NCBI GenBank assembly: GCA_965554225.1
Contig: CBEVZC010000069.1
Span: forward strand, 1 to 16,001
Direction: 5' to 3'
Length of the DNA: 16,001 bases
Origin: BMS3ABIN04 sp965554225
GTDB lineage: Bacteria > Bacteroidota > Ignavibacteria > Ignavibacteriales > Melioribacteraceae
Part shown: one piece after another, positions 1 to 9,540 of the stretch
Position numbering within the stretch: the first letter of the stretch is position 1
How the letters are laid out: each line of letters starts with the position of its first letter
Notes under the pieces: generated by a model
Told to the model about the DNA's origin: nothing
Databases searched by the model: none
Seen by the model: only the letters and a program-made list of their open reading frames with translations
Made by a program: the position numbers and the translations under genes

Positions 1-1579
1 TTTCAGGGGATTGATCAAGAATTAATCCTTGAAATGAATAGCCGTCTTTATTGAAATTAATTAATTCTTTATCTAAATTAAATTTTAAAGTGATTGCATT
101 ATAGCTTCCAAATGTATCAAATGAAAAGGTTGGAACAGGCACCGACGGGATATGAACTTTCTTAATTACTTTGATGCTGTCTATATCCTTAGGGAGCAAT
201 GAAACAAAATATTTGAGTTTCTGAATGGAATTTAAATGGTCACTTCCTTGTGCTGCAATCTGTGTAAAAACAACTTCCTGTGTGTCTCCGGGTGCCATTG
301 TAAAGGGACCGGAACCCAAAGCAAATCTTCGATCTCCGGGTACGTATTCAACACCGTCAATATAACCGATTTTATTTACAGGATCACCGCTGAAATAAAA
401 ATTTGTAACACCTCCGCCCAAGTTAGATGGTAAAGTTAGCGGCGAACCATCGACCTGTTTTCCTTGCATCAAATTATAATAAGATATAGTTCCAAAAAGA
501 TAGTCTCCTAGATAAGGTGCAGCATTTAAAAATTCATTTTTATATACGTAGTGGAATGAAGTCATTCCTAAATTTTTCTTACCGAATATTTTTTTACCTT
601 CAAATGTGGCAAAGTCGTCTTGAGTCCCGTTAACTATGGGACCTTGAATAAGCTTAATTCCTGCTGCCGGTGGGTTTCCTGCTGCCGGTGGGTTAGATGA
701 ATATACCTGATCAATTTTATTTGCATTGTAGACATAGCCAAGATCCAGCAATGTATCGCAACCGACTAAGTCGTTTGAAGCATTCCCAAGATCAGGATCG
801 TTCCAGATGGAGAAATACATCTCCTCAAAGTTTGAACTGCTTTTATTGATTAGTTTATACTTTTTAAATATCATATTGCTGAACGGATATCTATCCGTAT
901 ATCCCCAAACGGTTACTTGCATTTCAATTCCCATAGGCAAAGAACCATAAAGTGGTTTTGTTCGATTCGAATCCAGATCGTTTGCAACAAACCAGAGAGT
1001 TTGATCAGCGCCGGGAACTCCGGGGATATCAATACCGGGATCATAAATTCCATTGTTGTTTTTGTCATCAAAAGGAGCTCCATCGTTAGCAGGCCATTCA
1101 TTCCAGTCTTTTTCATATTGTGCTCTAACTTCTTGTTCGGTCCCTTCACCGTCATTAACTTCAGAGGATAGATCGCCGGTTTTATAATCAGGGCGAACTC
1201 TGAAAACTCTGGCATCGGAAGCACCCGAATCCTCTGCTGCACCATTGGGTAATATCTTACCGGGCTGCAGCCCTGAACGGTAAGTTGATCCACCGACCCG
1301 TATCTGACCGTTGATTTTTGCTCCCCAAACTAATCCCGATTCATAAATAATGGCTTTATCGCTTCCTTTAGGAAAGACAAAACCGGAATTACCCTTCGGT
1401 TTATTATCAGCTTCTCCATTGGCATAAATGTAGGTCGAGATATTGTTGATGTTGAATTTTGAATAGGGAACTTCACCACTATTTTTTTTCGTAAGCTTGT
1501 TGTATTTCGGAGTATTTTTGGCTTGTATGCTAAAAATACACAAGGGTATAATTAAAATAAAGGGTATAATTTTTTTCAT
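1..1579 (-). CDS. Secreted FCB-group protein, 3' end outside window
   Basis: The frame is open from an ATG at 1579 to the left edge, giving at least 526 residues with no stop. Residues 1-20 (MKKIIPFILIIPLCIFSIQA) form a Sec signal peptide. The mature part resembles the large secreted proteins common in Ignavibacteria and relatives: a GLVWGAKINGQIRVGGSTYRSG stretch around residues 82-103 (described in two parts, GLVWGAKING and QIRVGGSTYRSG), a Ca-loop-like DKNNNGIYD at 172-180, TLWFVANDLD at 194-203, and WNDPDLGNASNDLVGCDT at 259-276. Proteins of this kind usually end in a T9SS sorting domain, but that end lies outside the window. A weak AGGGA ribosome site lies about 8 bases before the start. 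The gene begins 27 bp after the aminopeptidase stop, so co-transcription is likely. Residues 296-307 carry a duplicated NPPAAG. The function is unknown; an extracellular or cell-surface role is inferred. Confidence 0.85.
   Translation of the reverse strand, partial: MKKIIPFILIIPLCIFSIQAKNTPKYNKLTKKNSGEVPYSKFNINNISTYIYANGEADNKPKGNSGFVFPKGSDKAIIYESGLVWGAKINGQIRVGGSTYRSGLQPGKILPNGAAEDSGASDARVFRVRPDYKTGDLSSEVNDGEGTEQEVRAQYEKDWNEWPANDGAPFDDKNNNGIYDPGIDIPGVPGADQTLWFVANDLDSNRTKPLYGSLPMGIEMQVTVWGYTDRYPFSNMIFKKYKLINKSSSNFEEMYFSIWNDPDLGNASNDLVGCDTLLDLGYVYNANKIDQVYSSNPPAAGNPPAAGIKLIQGPIVNGTQDDFATFEGKKIFGKKNLGMTSFHYVYKNEFLNAAPYLGDYLFGTISYYNLMQGKQVDGSPLTLPSNLGGGVTNFYFSGDPVNKIGYIDGVEYVPGDRRFALGSGPFTMAPGDTQEVVFTQIAAQGSDHLNSIQKLKYFVSLLPKDIDSIKVIKKVHIPSVPVPTFSFDTFGSYNAITLKFNLDKELINFNKDGYSFQGLILDQSPE
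659..694. repeat. 18-bp perfect tandem duplication inside the secreted-protein gene
   Basis: Two exact copies of tcctgctgccggtgggtt lie head to tail (659-676 and 677-694). On the coding (minus) strand they add NPPAAG twice without breaking the frame. The core ctgctgccggtggg resembles the palindromic core ctgcctgccggtaggc at about 1834-1849 in the neighbouring aminopeptidase gene. A common origin is possible but unproven. Confidence 0.9.
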
Positions 1580-1606
1580 GACTGTTTCCCTATGATTTTT
1601 TTAAAG

Positions 1607-3634
1607 TTATTTTAAAATAATCATCTTTCTTGTTTCAATATAATTCCCCAATTTTATTTTATAATAATAAATTCCGCTTGGTAAATTAGAAGCATTAAAC
1701 TCTACCTTATAATCCCCGGGCTTTTGTTTGTTATTTACAAGGGTTGCTATTTCTCTTCCGAGGATATCATATACCTTTAATTGTACAAGTTGAGACGCAA
1801 AATTTTGCGTCTTTACAATACTATTTGATGCACCTGCCTGCCGGTAGGCAAGGTTTGAGGGTATTTGATATTCAATTGTAGTTGAAGGATTAAAAGGATT
1901 AGGATAATTTTGAAATAGTTTGAATTTTTTAACAATTTTAGGCTCGGAGGAAATACCTGTAGTAACTTTTTGAATATCCTTAAGTATTAAATTATTCGGA
2001 TCAATTGAAATGTTTTGAGGTTTGCCTGTTATCTCAATCTTAAAATTCTGATCTTTTTGGTTATTGAAAACCGTTAGCAATGTATCGCCAACATCTGTGG
2101 TAACTTTAACTTGAATAGGCATTGTGAAGAAAGTCGGATTGTTGTGATCGGCTTGACTTACATTAAAATTAAATTGGTATTGCTGACCAGATATATGTTT
2201 ATAACCCCAATCGAAAGTATATTTAGGAAAGTCCTCGCCATAAATCCATTCTTGAAAAAAGTAATTTAAATCCATCCCGGATACATCTTGGGCAACTCTC
2301 TGAAAATCTTCAGTAGTTGCAACTCCGTATGCTAATTGCGGGTCGGATAAATATGTTTTTAATATGTTAAAGAAATTAGCATCACCAACAATCCCTCTTA
2401 ACATATGCAGCACAACTGACCCTTTGGAATAACTCCTTGCTCCGTCAAAAATTTCACCTATACTATTAATATTTTGGACGTATATTGTTCCAACTGCGGA
2501 CTTAGCACGGTTAATGTCAAAGTTAATTTCATTATTATAAGCTCCTTTCCCGTTTTTAAATTCTTGGTATAAGGCTTCCGAATAGGTCGCAAATCCTTCG
2601 TTAAGCCAGATGTGATGCCAGTCCTTGCATGTAACCTTATCACCGAACCATTGATGTGCCAATTCGTGTGATTGTATAGTTGTACCAAAAGCGCCCATCG
2701 AAGAAACCGTTTGATGTTCCATCCCGCCGCCCCAGCCGAATTCTGCATGTCCGTATTTTTCATCAAGATATGGGTAGGGACCGAATAAGTTAGAATAAAT
2801 CTGCAACATGCTTACTGTTTCATCTAATTGGTTTTTCCGAGCTGCGGTAAAATTTTCAGGATAATTATAATTAAAAACCTCCATTGTATCGTCGAGAGCA
2901 TAAACAAAATAATTTTTGTAAATCTTATAATTTGCCATTGCAAGCGATATCAAATAATTTGCAATGGGATGATGATTCTTCCATTTATATGTTTTTGTTC
3001 CGTCATTGTTATTAATCACTTCTTCCAAAGACCCATTAGAAACAGTGTAAAAAGAACTGTCGCTTGTAACCCAAACATCCGATGAGTTTACCTTATCAGC
3101 GGGAGTGTCTTTACAAGGCCACCAGTCGCTCGCTCCGTATGGTTCGCTTAATGTATAAATTGCCGGCTGCCCGTTATGATCACCAAACTCAAAACTGCCA
3201 AATCCCGAAGACCCAGGATGACCGTGGTAATAAATATTAATGGAAAACGATTCCCCCAGAGCATAACTTTCTAGAAGCGTTATGTTTATTATATTTTGTG
3301 AATGATCAAATTGGAGCTTAGAAGTATTAGCAATTATTGAATCTACTGTTAAAGAATTTTGGAGATCAAGAAAGAATTGTGAAAGACCGGGAACTTTGCT
3401 TTTTGCATTGACTGTAACCAACCCGAATATTTGTTGAGATGCGTAGTCAATGTTAAGATTTAACTTATAATATGTTACGTCTATATTTTCATCTCCCGGA
3501 TATTGAATCTGAGAAGTTTTGGAAATTTTAGAATAGTAAGCCTTTTTAACTACCGCACACAGGTTTTCGCCATTCTGTGCAGACAATTGAATGCTAAAAA
3601 CAGATGCTAATATAATAATACTTAAAGTCCTCAT
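1607..3634 (-). CDS. Secreted M1-family zinc aminopeptidase with T9SS sorting domain
   Basis: The 675-residue protein starts with a signal peptide (about residues 1-20, ending QLSAQ). It has the gluzincin M1 layout: an N-terminal beta domain, an exopeptidase-type GGGMEH at 302-307, HELAH at 323-327 (zinc ligands H323 and H327, general base E324), the third zinc ligand E346 in LNEGFAT exactly 18 residues later, and a catalytic tyrosine candidate Y402 in SYSKG. After the peptidase and a beta-rich linker, residues about 570-675 form a T9SS type A sorting domain (NYPNPFNPSTTIEYQIP, then VYDILGREIATLVN and a lysine-rich end). The enzyme is therefore expected outside the cell or anchored on its surface, trimming N-terminal residues from peptides. 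AAGGAAC 6 bases before the ATG is a plausible ribosome site. H307 replaces the N of the classical GAMEN motif, a variant I recall in secreted bacterial M1 enzymes. The sorting domain carries a 21-residue in-frame insertion. Confidence 0.93.
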   Translation of the reverse strand: MRTLSIIILASVFSIQLSAQNGENLCAVVKKAYYSKISKTSQIQYPGDENIDVTYYKLNLNIDYASQQIFGLVTVNAKSKVPGLSQFFLDLQNSLTVDSIIANTSKLQFDHSQNIINITLLESYALGESFSINIYYHGHPGSSGFGSFEFGDHNGQPAIYTLSEPYGASDWWPCKDTPADKVNSSDVWVTSDSSFYTVSNGSLEEVINNNDGTKTYKWKNHHPIANYLISLAMANYKIYKNYFVYALDDTMEVFNYNYPENFTAARKNQLDETVSMLQIYSNLFGPYPYLDEKYGHAEFGWGGGMEHQTVSSMGAFGTTIQSHELAHQWFGDKVTCKDWHHIWLNEGFATYSEALYQEFKNGKGAYNNEINFDINRAKSAVGTIYVQNINSIGEIFDGARSYSKGSVVLHMLRGIVGDANFFNILKTYLSDPQLAYGVATTEDFQRVAQDVSGMDLNYFFQEWIYGEDFPKYTFDWGYKHISGQQYQFNFNVSQADHNNPTFFTMPIQVKVTTDVGDTLLTVFNNQKDQNFKIEITGKPQNISIDPNNLILKDIQKVTTGISSEPKIVKKFKLFQNYPNPFNPSTTIEYQIPSNLAYRQAGASNSIVKTQNFASQLVQLKVYDILGREIATLVNNKQKPGDYKVEFNASNLPSGIYYYKIKLGNYIETRKMIILK
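1787..1849. repeat. 63-bp in-frame double-palindrome insertion in the T9SS sorting domain
   Basis: The usual sorting-domain sequence runs IPSN(L)VQLKVYD without a break. Here 21 extra residues (596-616, beginning AYRQAGASNS) separate IPSNL from VQLKVYD. The DNA holds two palindromes: a perfect 20-bp one at 1793-1812 (agacgcaaaattttgcgtct) and a near-perfect 16-bp one at 1835-1850 (tgcctgccggtaggca, one G/T mismatch). The segment has similar edges, aagttgag at 1787-1794 and aaggtttgag at 1850-1859. Its length is a multiple of three and it has no stop in the reading frame. Both palindromes resemble small dispersed repeats of FCB and other genomes (from memory). Exact insertion ends are inferred from the domain consensus. 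Confidence 0.75.
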
Positions 3635-3778
3635 AATAGTTCCTTATAACAATTCTAATTTATTAATTTATAATGTAAGAAATAAAATTATTTAAAAAAA
3701 CACCCAAAAAATACCTTGAAAATAAGTTGCTTTCTCGAATTTAATTGAGCTTATAAATAGATGAGTTTATTCGAGCGT

Positions 3779-3798
3779 GGGAAAGGGAAGGGAAAGGG
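3779..3798 (+). other. G-quadruplex-type motif
   Basis: Four GGG runs (3779-3781, 3785-3787, 3790-3792, 3796-3798) are separated by loops of 3, 2 and 3 bases that are all A. This fits the G3N1-7 quadruplex pattern. It lies 23 bp beyond the stop of the minus-strand epimerase gene, and the G strand is the template strand for that transcript, so it could slow RNA polymerase there. Whether it folds in the cell is unknown. Confidence 0.6.
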
Positions 3799-3820
3799 AA
3801 AAACATTTAAAAGTATGGTC

Positions 3821-4225
3821 TTATTTAGAACTGCAGAGTTCCAACAAAACACCTTTCGCAGATTTCGGGTGGACAAAACCGATTTGCAATCCTTCCGCGC
3901 CGTCGCGCGCTTTTTTGTCAATTAGAGTAATTCCCTTATTCGCAAGTTCGTTCAAAGCGGAGTTTACGTTATTAACATTCAAAGCAATATGATGCAGACC
4001 TTCGCCGCGTTTTTCAATAAATTTATTTACCGGACTGTCAATATCTGTCGGCTCAAGCAGCTCCAGCTTAGTTTGCCCGATTTTAAAAAAGGCAGTCCTA
4101 ACTTTTTGGTCTTTTACTTCTTCGATGCCGTAACATTTCAGTCCGAGAATATCTTCATAAAGTTTAATCGACTCATCCAAATTTTTAACTGCTATTCCAA
4201 TATGTTCAATGTGAGAAATATCCAT
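3821..4225 (-). CDS. mce: Methylmalonyl-CoA epimerase
   Basis: This 134-residue VOC-superfamily protein interconverts (S)- and (R)-methylmalonyl-CoA, feeding the B12-dependent mutase or draining it. Two beta-alpha-beta-beta-beta modules are visible: one starting at HIEHIGIAVKNLDESIKLYE (residues 5-24) and one at GLHHIALNVNNV (76-87). Candidate metal ligands are H8, H79 and E129 (in VLLELC), the usual positions for this family. The late stretch GLQIGFVHPKSAKGVLLEL is typical of bacterial epimerases, and the length matches the family. GAGGAT precedes the ATG by 4 bases as a ribosome site. It follows the mutase catalytic chain by 35 bp on the same strand, which strongly supports the assignment and an operon. 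Confidence 0.95.
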   Translation of the reverse strand: MDISHIEHIGIAVKNLDESIKLYEDILGLKCYGIEEVKDQKVRTAFFKIGQTKLELLEPTDIDSPVNKFIEKRGEGLHHIALNVNNVNSALNELANKGITLIDKKARDGAEGLQIGFVHPKSAKGVLLELCSSK

Positions 4226-4260
4226 AATATCCTCAATAATTTTATAGTATTTACTTTATA

Positions 4261-5931
<1,671 letters not shown>

Positions 5932-6036
5932 TTTTAACTCGGTAAAACCTAATAATGAATTTTTATTATTTAATATTGTTCTAAAATAAGAAAAAATAAT
6001 TCAATTCGATAAAGTAAAATTGAAAAGGAAGGAATC

Positions 6037-6096
6037 GTGTTAAAACAACTGCATGATTGTGAATTAGTCCCAAAAGAAGTATTTAAGAAAAGTTAA
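6037..6096 (+). CDS. Possible 19-codon small ORF with strong ribosome site
   Basis: A GTG at 6037 is preceded 5 bases upstream by AAGGAAGGA (about 6024-6032), one of the best Shine-Dalgarno matches in the window, and opens a frame of 19 codons (product about MLKQLHDCELVPKEVFKKS) ending in TAA. It lies in the 193-bp gap between two minus-strand genes and points the opposite way, with no plus-strand gene after it. It may be a real microprotein, the tail of a lost gene, or chance. No function is suggested. Confidence 0.2.
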   Translation: MLKQLHDCELVPKEVFKKS

Positions 6097-6124
6097 GAAT
6101 GATCTTTCTAACGGTTATATTGCG

Positions 6125-7444
6125 TTAATATTTAATCTTCGATTTAGTTATCATACCAAAAATAGAATTTTTTGCTAAAACACTTAGCGTTACTCCTCTT
6201 GCAAGCATAAATAAAATCATTGCTAACCAGAGACTGCGGCTGCCGTAAAATCCTTTTGTTAAAAAGTAAACCGGTAAAAATATCACTATGGTTGAAAACA
6301 GCATTGAGTTACGCATCGTTTTTGTTGCTGTTGCACCTATGTAAACCCCGTCCCAAACAAAAGAAAATGAGTTAATAAGCGGAGCAATAATTGTCCAAAT
6401 AGCAAAAGTAAGAGCTGTATCAATTATCAATTGTTGGTTTGTATAAAGCTGAATAAATCCTTTAATATCAAGGAGGAATAGAAATGAAAATAGAATACCA
6501 AGACCGATACTCCAGTAAAATGTAAGGCGAATTACTTTTAATAATTCGGGTCGCTTTTTTGCGCCGATATATTTCCCGACCAAACTTTCCGCGGCAAAAG
6601 CAAAGCCGTCAATTCCGTAAGAAAGGATCATCCATAGTTGAAGTAAGATAGAGTTAGCTGCTAATATTGTATCGCCGTAAGCTGCCGATTCTGCTGTAAA
6701 ATACGAAAAGACAAATATCAAGCACAAAGTCCGAATGAAAATATCAAAATTAATACTGAAGAATTTTTTGATTTTCTCAAGCTCAAATATTTTCTTTAAA
6801 TCTATATAATTAAGATAATCTTTATAGGAAAAATTGAAAAGAACAATTGCTAAAAATATTCCGGAATATTGGGCAATTACAGTAGCCCAAGCAATTCCTT
6901 CTACGTCCATATTGTATTGATAAACAAATAAAAAGTTAAGTCCTATGTTTACAAGATTTATGAAGACGCTTAAGAATAAAGGGAAGCGTGAGTTTTGCAT
7001 TCCAAGGAACCAACCGTTAAATGCATAAAGACTTAAAGTAGCCGGTGCGGCATAAATTCTAATATCAAAATATTGCTTCCCGAAAGTTTCAACGTCACTA
7101 GAAGCATTAACTAAGGAAAAACTGATATTTCCGATGATGTTTTTTAGTAATATAAAAAGAATGGCAAAAGAAACAGCAACCAAAACGGCACGGGTAAGAG
7201 TTTGAATAATTTCTTTATTATCCTTCTTTCCGAAAGATTGCGCCGTCATTCCGGTTGTACCCATACGTAAAAACCCGAAACCCCAGTAAAGGAAATTGAA
7301 TATCATTGAACCTATTGCAATTGCTCCGAGATAAGCAGGGTCCGGCAAATGCCCCATTATTGCAGTATCAACAGAACTTAGAAGAGGAACAGTTAAATTG
7401 CTTAATATATTTGGGATTGCAAGGCGAAGGATTTTCTTATTCAC
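6125..7444 (-). CDS. MATE-family (DinF-like) efflux transporter
   Basis: A 439-residue hydrophobic protein with about 12 predicted membrane segments, the normal MATE size. The N-terminal half shows MATE/DinF hallmarks: LAIPNILSNLTVPLLSSVDT (residues 8-27), AIMGHL, YLGAIAIGSMIFNFLYWGFG (about 39-58), and FLRMGTTGMTAQSFGKKD (about 59-76). The second repeat contains FAAESLVGKYIGAKK (about 284-298). Such proteins export cationic or amphipathic compounds, or metabolites, using a Na+ or H+ gradient across the inner membrane; the substrate cannot be read from sequence. AAAGGAT lies about 14 bases before the ATG. It is the last gene of the hemW-symporter-proC-MATE run (31-bp gap after proC), so amino-acid-related export is conceivable but only inferred from position. 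Confidence 0.92.
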   Translation of the reverse strand: MNKKILRLAIPNILSNLTVPLLSSVDTAIMGHLPDPAYLGAIAIGSMIFNFLYWGFGFLRMGTTGMTAQSFGKKDNKEIIQTLTRAVLVAVSFAILFILLKNIIGNISFSLVNASSDVETFGKQYFDIRIYAAPATLSLYAFNGWFLGMQNSRFPLFLSVFINLVNIGLNFLFVYQYNMDVEGIAWATVIAQYSGIFLAIVLFNFSYKDYLNYIDLKKIFELEKIKKFFSINFDIFIRTLCLIFVFSYFTAESAAYGDTILAANSILLQLWMILSYGIDGFAFAAESLVGKYIGAKKRPELLKVIRLTFYWSIGLGILFSFLFLLDIKGFIQLYTNQQLIIDTALTFAIWTIIAPLINSFSFVWDGVYIGATATKTMRNSMLFSTIVIFLPVYFLTKGFYGSRSLWLAMILFMLARGVTLSVLAKNSIFGMITKSKIKY

Positions 7445-7475
7445 AAACAGATTTATCCTTTTATGTTAAAATGAT

Positions 7476-8285
7476 TTAAGATAATTTTGAACATTTTTCA
7501 GCAGAAGTAACAATACCTTTAATTAGAGAAGAACTGAATCCGTGATGTTCCATCTCATTTAAACCGGCAATTGTACAGCCTTGCGGAGTTGTAACCTTAT
7601 CAACTTCTTCTTCCGGATGAGTCTTATTCTGAAGTAGAATTGAAGCAGCGCCTTTAGCAGTTTGTGCCGCTATAAAAAGCGCTTCCTCAGCATGGAAACC
7701 AATTTCAATGCCCCCTTGCGAAGCAGCCCTCACTGCTCTTAAAAAGAATGCAAGTCCGCAAGCACCAAGGACGGTAGCGGAAACCATCAATTCCTCTTTA
7801 ATAATAAGAGTGCTTCCGAGTAAGTCGAATAATTGTTTTGCTAAATTAAGCGCTCTTTTATTTTCTTTATGAACACTTAAGCATGTCATAGATTCGCTAA
7901 TTTTAATTGCCGTGTTCGGCATAACTCTTACGACAGGAATATTTTTACTGATTTTATTTTTAATGGTTTCTATATTTACACCGGAAACAACGGAAAATAA
8001 GATGTGTCTCTTTTCCTCCAAAGTATTTTTAATATCATTCAGCACATTATCCAATTGATGCGGAGTTACGGCAATAATAATAATTTCCGAATTGCGAACT
8101 GCTAATTTATTATCGGCAGTAGTGTTGATTCCGAATTTCTTATATTTTTTTAGTGCTTCATGCTTTCTTCTTGTAATATAAATATTTTTATTTTTTACGG
8201 ATTCTGTTTTAATAATTCCCGTTGCTATAGCCGAACCGATATTCCCGCAACCGATAATGGCAATTTTTTTTGATTTCAGTTCCAT
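7476..8285 (-). CDS. proC: Pyrroline-5-carboxylate reductase
   Basis: This enzyme catalyses the last step of proline synthesis, NAD(P)H-dependent reduction of 1-pyrroline-5-carboxylate. At 269 residues it has the normal length. The Rossmann dinucleotide site is IAIIGCGNIGSAIATGI (8-24). RVMPNTA (120-126) is the conserved active-site strand. The C-terminal dimer domain carries GACGLAFFLRA (174-184) and the family signature VTTPQGCTIAGLNEMEHHGF (231-250), in which Q and C replace the more usual G and T, a form I recall from Bacteroidota. GAGGAA sits 6 bases before the ATG. It lies 14 bp downstream of a glutamate/aspartate-type symporter; glutamate is the precursor of proline, so the pairing makes metabolic sense. 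Confidence 0.96.
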   Translation of the reverse strand: MELKSKKIAIIGCGNIGSAIATGIIKTESVKNKNIYITRRKHEALKKYKKFGINTTADNKLAVRNSEIIIIAVTPHQLDNVLNDIKNTLEEKRHILFSVVSGVNIETIKNKISKNIPVVRVMPNTAIKISESMTCLSVHKENKRALNLAKQLFDLLGSTLIIKEELMVSATVLGACGLAFFLRAVRAASQGGIEIGFHAEEALFIAAQTAKGAASILLQNKTHPEEEVDKVTTPQGCTIAGLNEMEHHGFSSSLIKGIVTSAEKCSKLS

Positions 8286-8299
8286 TTAGAATTCCTCAA

Positions 8300-9520
8300 T
8301 TAAACTTTTAATTTTTCTCCTTCGGATTTTGCTATGATTACTGCACAAGATGAATCACTCCATACATTAACGGTTGTGCGCATCATATCAAGTATGCGAT
8401 CGACTGCTAAAATAAGTCCTACACCTTCCAGCGGTAAACCCACAACCGAAAGCACAACTGTTATCATTACCAAACCTGCCATAGGAATTCCGGCAGCGCC
8501 AATTGATGCAAGCAAGGCAGCAAAAACCATTACAAACTGCTGAACAAAAGGAATATCGAGACCGTAAGCCTGAGCAATAAAAATTGCGGCTACCAGTTCG
8601 TACAGAGCGGTTCCGTCCATATTTACTGTAGCGCCAAGCGGAAGTACAAAGCTCGTAATTTTATTCGACACTCCGTCTTGGAATTCGACTGCTTCCATTG
8701 TAAGTGGTAGCGTAGCGCTGGACGATGCAGTTGAAAATGCAGTTAATAATGCTGTTATCATATTTCGAGCATGTTTAACCGGATTTGCCTTACCTATAAA
8801 CTTAACTAAGAGCGGAAGAGTGATAAAAGCATGCGTTGATAATGCTAGAATAACCGTCAGCATATAAAGCCCTAAACTTGAACCAACTTCGGCTAAGTTT
8901 CCTTCGGTTACTTGTTTTGCCACTATTTGCGTTACAATTCCAAAAATTCCTAATGGTGTAAATTTTATTATAAACATTGTAATTTTCATCATTACTTCAA
9001 AAAATGCGTTAAAAAAATCTGTAAGCATTGTTTGATATTTGTTCTCAACTTTAGTAATAAAAAAACCGAGAATCATTGCAAAGAAAATTACTCCAAGCAT
9101 ATTACCGTTGGCAAAAGCTTTAAATACATTACTTGGAACGATATTCTGAAGCGTATGTCCGAAGGAATTTTTTGCTGAAGCTAAACCTTGAACCGATTGT
9201 GTAAGGCCTAAATCAACTCCAACTCCCGGACGAATAATGTTAACAAAGACAAGACCGGTAATAATAGCAAGTAAACTGGTTAATACATAGTATCCAAGGG
9301 TTTTAAGTCCAAGCCTCCCGAAATCATTTGCTCCTCCAATGTTCGCAACTCCGGAAACGATAGAACTTAAAATTAGAGGAACTATCACCATTTTTAATCC
9401 ATCTAAAAATAATGTTCCCATCCATGCAGTATAGGGAACAGAACCCGGAAGAAATATCCCAAATAGAATACTTAATATTAAAGCAATTAGTATCTGCCAG
9501 TGCAATTTCATTTTAAACAT
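8300..9520 (-). CDS. Dicarboxylate/amino acid:cation symporter, glutamate/aspartate type
   Basis: A 406-residue inner-membrane protein of the DAACS family (GltP/GltPh/DctA). Visible landmarks in order are: the serine-rich HP1 tip TASSSATLPLT (264-274), the cation-binding NMDGT in TM7 (300-304), the HP2 tip SIGAAGIPMAG (339-349), and TM8 with D374, D378, R381 and N385 in DRILDMMRTTVN. These match the GltPh spacing D390/D394/R397/N401. The arginine at the R397 position is the residue that binds the side-chain carboxylate of acidic substrates, so aspartate, glutamate or a C4-dicarboxylate is the likely cargo, driven by Na+ or H+. The start could be the ATG at 9520 or the one three codons later (9511); neither has a clear ribosome site. 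It sits between hemW (20 bp) and proC (14 bp). Confidence 0.95.
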   Translation of the reverse strand: MFKMKLHWQILIALILSILFGIFLPGSVPYTAWMGTLFLDGLKMVIVPLILSSIVSGVANIGGANDFGRLGLKTLGYYVLTSLLAIITGLVFVNIIRPGVGVDLGLTQSVQGLASAKNSFGHTLQNIVPSNVFKAFANGNMLGVIFFAMILGFFITKVENKYQTMLTDFFNAFFEVMMKITMFIIKFTPLGIFGIVTQIVAKQVTEGNLAEVGSSLGLYMLTVILALSTHAFITLPLLVKFIGKANPVKHARNMITALLTAFSTASSSATLPLTMEAVEFQDGVSNKITSFVLPLGATVNMDGTALYELVAAIFIAQAYGLDIPFVQQFVMVFAALLASIGAAGIPMAGLVMITVVLSVVGLPLEGVGLILAVDRILDMMRTTVNVWSDSSCAVIIAKSEGEKLKV

Positions 9521-9540
9521 ATCGATTATTTAAAAAATAA

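Noticed and set aside
302..307. Loss of the M1 GAMEN motif as a sign of an inactive aminopeptidase
   Set aside because: These are residue numbers of the aminopeptidase at 1607-3634: GGGMEH keeps the glutamate, all zinc ligands and the tyrosine are present, and the H variant is familiar in secreted bacterial M1 enzymes.
913..1293. Alternative minus-strand frame within the secreted-protein gene
   Set aside because: It lies wholly inside the long open frame of the secreted protein, lacks any family features, and is an out-of-frame shadow.
3734..3776. Inverted repeat CTCGAAT...ATTCGAG as terminator of the epimerase gene
   Set aside because: The arms are 7 bp with a loop of nearly 30 bases and no T run follows on the minus strand.
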